From Planctomycetota bacterium (lineage in GTDB: Bacteria > Planctomycetota > Planctomycetia > Isosphaerales > Isosphaeraceae), in NCBI GenBank assembly GCA_021807585.1, contig JAKBCQ010000125.1, forward strand, positions 1 to 7,122: DNA of 7,122 nt, read 5' to 3'. This document shows positions 6,448 to 7,122 of this stretch, piece after piece. Below the pieces are notes generated by a model. It did no database searches and had not been told where the DNA came from. It was given only the letters and a program-made list of their open reading frames with translations. A program made the position numbers and the translations under genes. The stretch's first letter is position 1; every line of letters starts with the position of its first letter.

Positions 6448-6681
6448 GTGTCCGTGGAAGAACGCGTGATTGAAATTGTCAGCGAGCAAATGGGCGTCGC
6501 CAAGGATCAAATCAAACGCGAAACGTCGTTTGTCAACGACCTCGGCGCCGATTCGCTCGATAATGTCGAACTCGTCATGGAGTTCGAGGAAGAGTTTGGG
6601 ATCACAATCCCCGACGAGGACGCCGAGAAGATTCAAACCGTCGGTCAAGCGGTTGATTATATTGAGGAACATACGAAATAA
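6448..6681 (+). CDS. acpP: Acyl carrier protein AcpP
   Basis: AcpP carries growing acyl chains on a 4'-phosphopantetheine arm and presents them to FabG, FabF and the other soluble enzymes of fatty-acid synthesis. The 77-residue acidic protein starts at GTG 6448 ([17 protein letters not shown]) and has the normal family length. The attachment motif GADSL gives Ser36 as the modified residue; helix II that follows ([15 protein letters not shown]) is the usual acidic recognition helix, and IPDEDAEKI leads into the last helix. Modification by holo-ACP synthase is known for the family; that gene is not in the window. The stop codon shares its last base with the ATG of fabF, so the two are co-transcribed and probably translationally coupled. 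Modular carrier domains of polyketide synthases are unlikely given the free-standing form and neighbours. Confidence 0.98.
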   Translation: MSVEERVIEIVSEQMGVAKDQIKRETSFVNDLGADSLDNVELVMEFEEEFGITIPDEDAEKIQTVGQAVDYIEEHTK

Positions 6682-7122
6682 TGTCGCGGCGTGTCGTGAT
6701 CACGGGTTTGGGCGTCGTGACGGGGTTGGGACACACGCTCGACGGCTTTTGGTCGGCGCTCTGCGCCGGACGAAGCGGAGTGCGCGAACTCACACTTTTT
6801 GATACGACGTTGTTCCGCGTGCACTTCGGCGGGCAAGTGATCGATTTCGACCCCGAGGCGCTGTTCGGTTCCAAAGAGGCGCGTCGGCTCGATCGGTTCG
6901 CTCAATTCGCCATGGGAGCGAGCGAATCCGCAGTCGCCGATTCGGGGATCGCGTTCGATTCGATTCCCCCCGAACGGTGCGGCGTTTACATCGGTTCGGG
7001 GATCGGCGGTCTCAACGAATTTGAAACCCAGCATTCGACGATGCGTGACAAAGGGCCTGGTAAAATCAGCCCGTTCACGATTCCCAAGCTGATGGTAAAC
7101 GCCGCGAGCGGTCAGGTTTCGA
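6681..7122 (+). CDS. fabF: 3-oxoacyl-ACP synthase FabF (KAS II), N-terminal part
   Basis: FabF condenses malonyl-ACP with an acyl-ACP to lengthen the chain by two carbons. The first 147 codons are visible and open to the window edge. The start [17 protein letters not shown] is the typical beginning of elongating ketoacyl synthases; then come the FWSAL-CAGRSGV region, FGGQVIDFDPE, RRLDRFAQFAMGAS, and YIGSGIGGLNEFE followed by GKISPFTIPKLMVNAASGQV, all as in the thiolase-fold FabF/FabB family. The catalytic Cys-His-His residues lie beyond the edge, so activity cannot be judged. The ATG overlaps the acpP stop (TAATG); a GAGG at 6664-6667 is rather far for a ribosome-binding site, which agrees with re-initiation by ribosomes finishing acpP. 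FabF is preferred to FabB from the acpP-fabF order, but the two are close relatives. Confidence 0.94.
   Translation, partial: MSRRVVITGLGVVTGLGHTLDGFWSALCAGRSGVRELTLFDTTLFRVHFGGQVIDFDPEALFGSKEARRLDRFAQFAMGASESAVADSGIAFDSIPPERCGVYIGSGIGGLNEFETQHSTMRDKGPGKISPFTIPKLMVNAASGQVS

Noticed and set aside
1..7122. CRISPR arrays, tRNA or rRNA genes, insertion sequences, phage or defence genes
   Set aside because: No regular spaced repeats, cloverleaf-like sequence, transposase or terminal repeats were seen; the window is a housekeeping region.

Overview
The window looks like a chromosomal housekeeping region of a planctomycete (Planctomycetota). The evidence is the DnaK and ClpB sequence style (for example the DnaK start [17 protein letters not shown] and the long [17 protein letters not shown] stretch), a base composition near 60 % GC by eye, heavy use of CGATCG, and a fabG-acpP-fabF cluster. 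The assignment to phylum is an inference from memory of the families; no search was run.

Layout: two gene groups diverge from a 639-base intergenic region (4568-5206). Leftward (minus strand) run dnaK (2648-4567, GTG start), an unrecognised 135-residue gene (2062-2469) and clpB (1-2004, cut by the window's left edge after 668 codons). Rightward (plus strand) run fabG (5207-5980), a 467-base stretch with no convincing gene (5981-6447), acpP (6448-6681, GTG start) and fabF (6681 onward, cut by the right edge). acpP and fabF share one base (TAATG).

Function: DnaK (Hsp70) and ClpB (Hsp100) are partners in disaggregating protein aggregates, so the left group is a protein-quality-control cluster with an unexplained small gene between the partners. 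The right group is type II fatty-acid synthesis: carrier protein, condensing enzyme and ketoacyl reductase.

The most interesting signal is regulatory. About 143-160 bases before the dnaK start codon lies a full match to the sigma-54 (RpoN) -24/-12 consensus, TTGGCACG-N4-TTGCT with GG-N10-GC spacing. Overlapping it is a sigma-70-like promoter (TTGATT-N17-TATTAT). About 130 and 174 bases upstream of the predicted sigma-54 start are two copies of an 18-base motif, 14 of 18 positions identical and 44 bases apart, placed where enhancer-binding activators usually bind. No CIRCE (HrcA) element was found. Together this suggests activator-controlled, sigma-54-dependent transcription of the main chaperone gene, which would be an unusual way to run a heat-shock operon. 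It remains a sequence-based hypothesis.

Other points are GC-rich hairpins in the dnaK and clpB leaders (the latter pairs a CCTCC-type sequence with a GGGGAGG), paired dyads flanking a possible promoter between dnaK and the small gene, and strong excess of the palindrome CGATCG.
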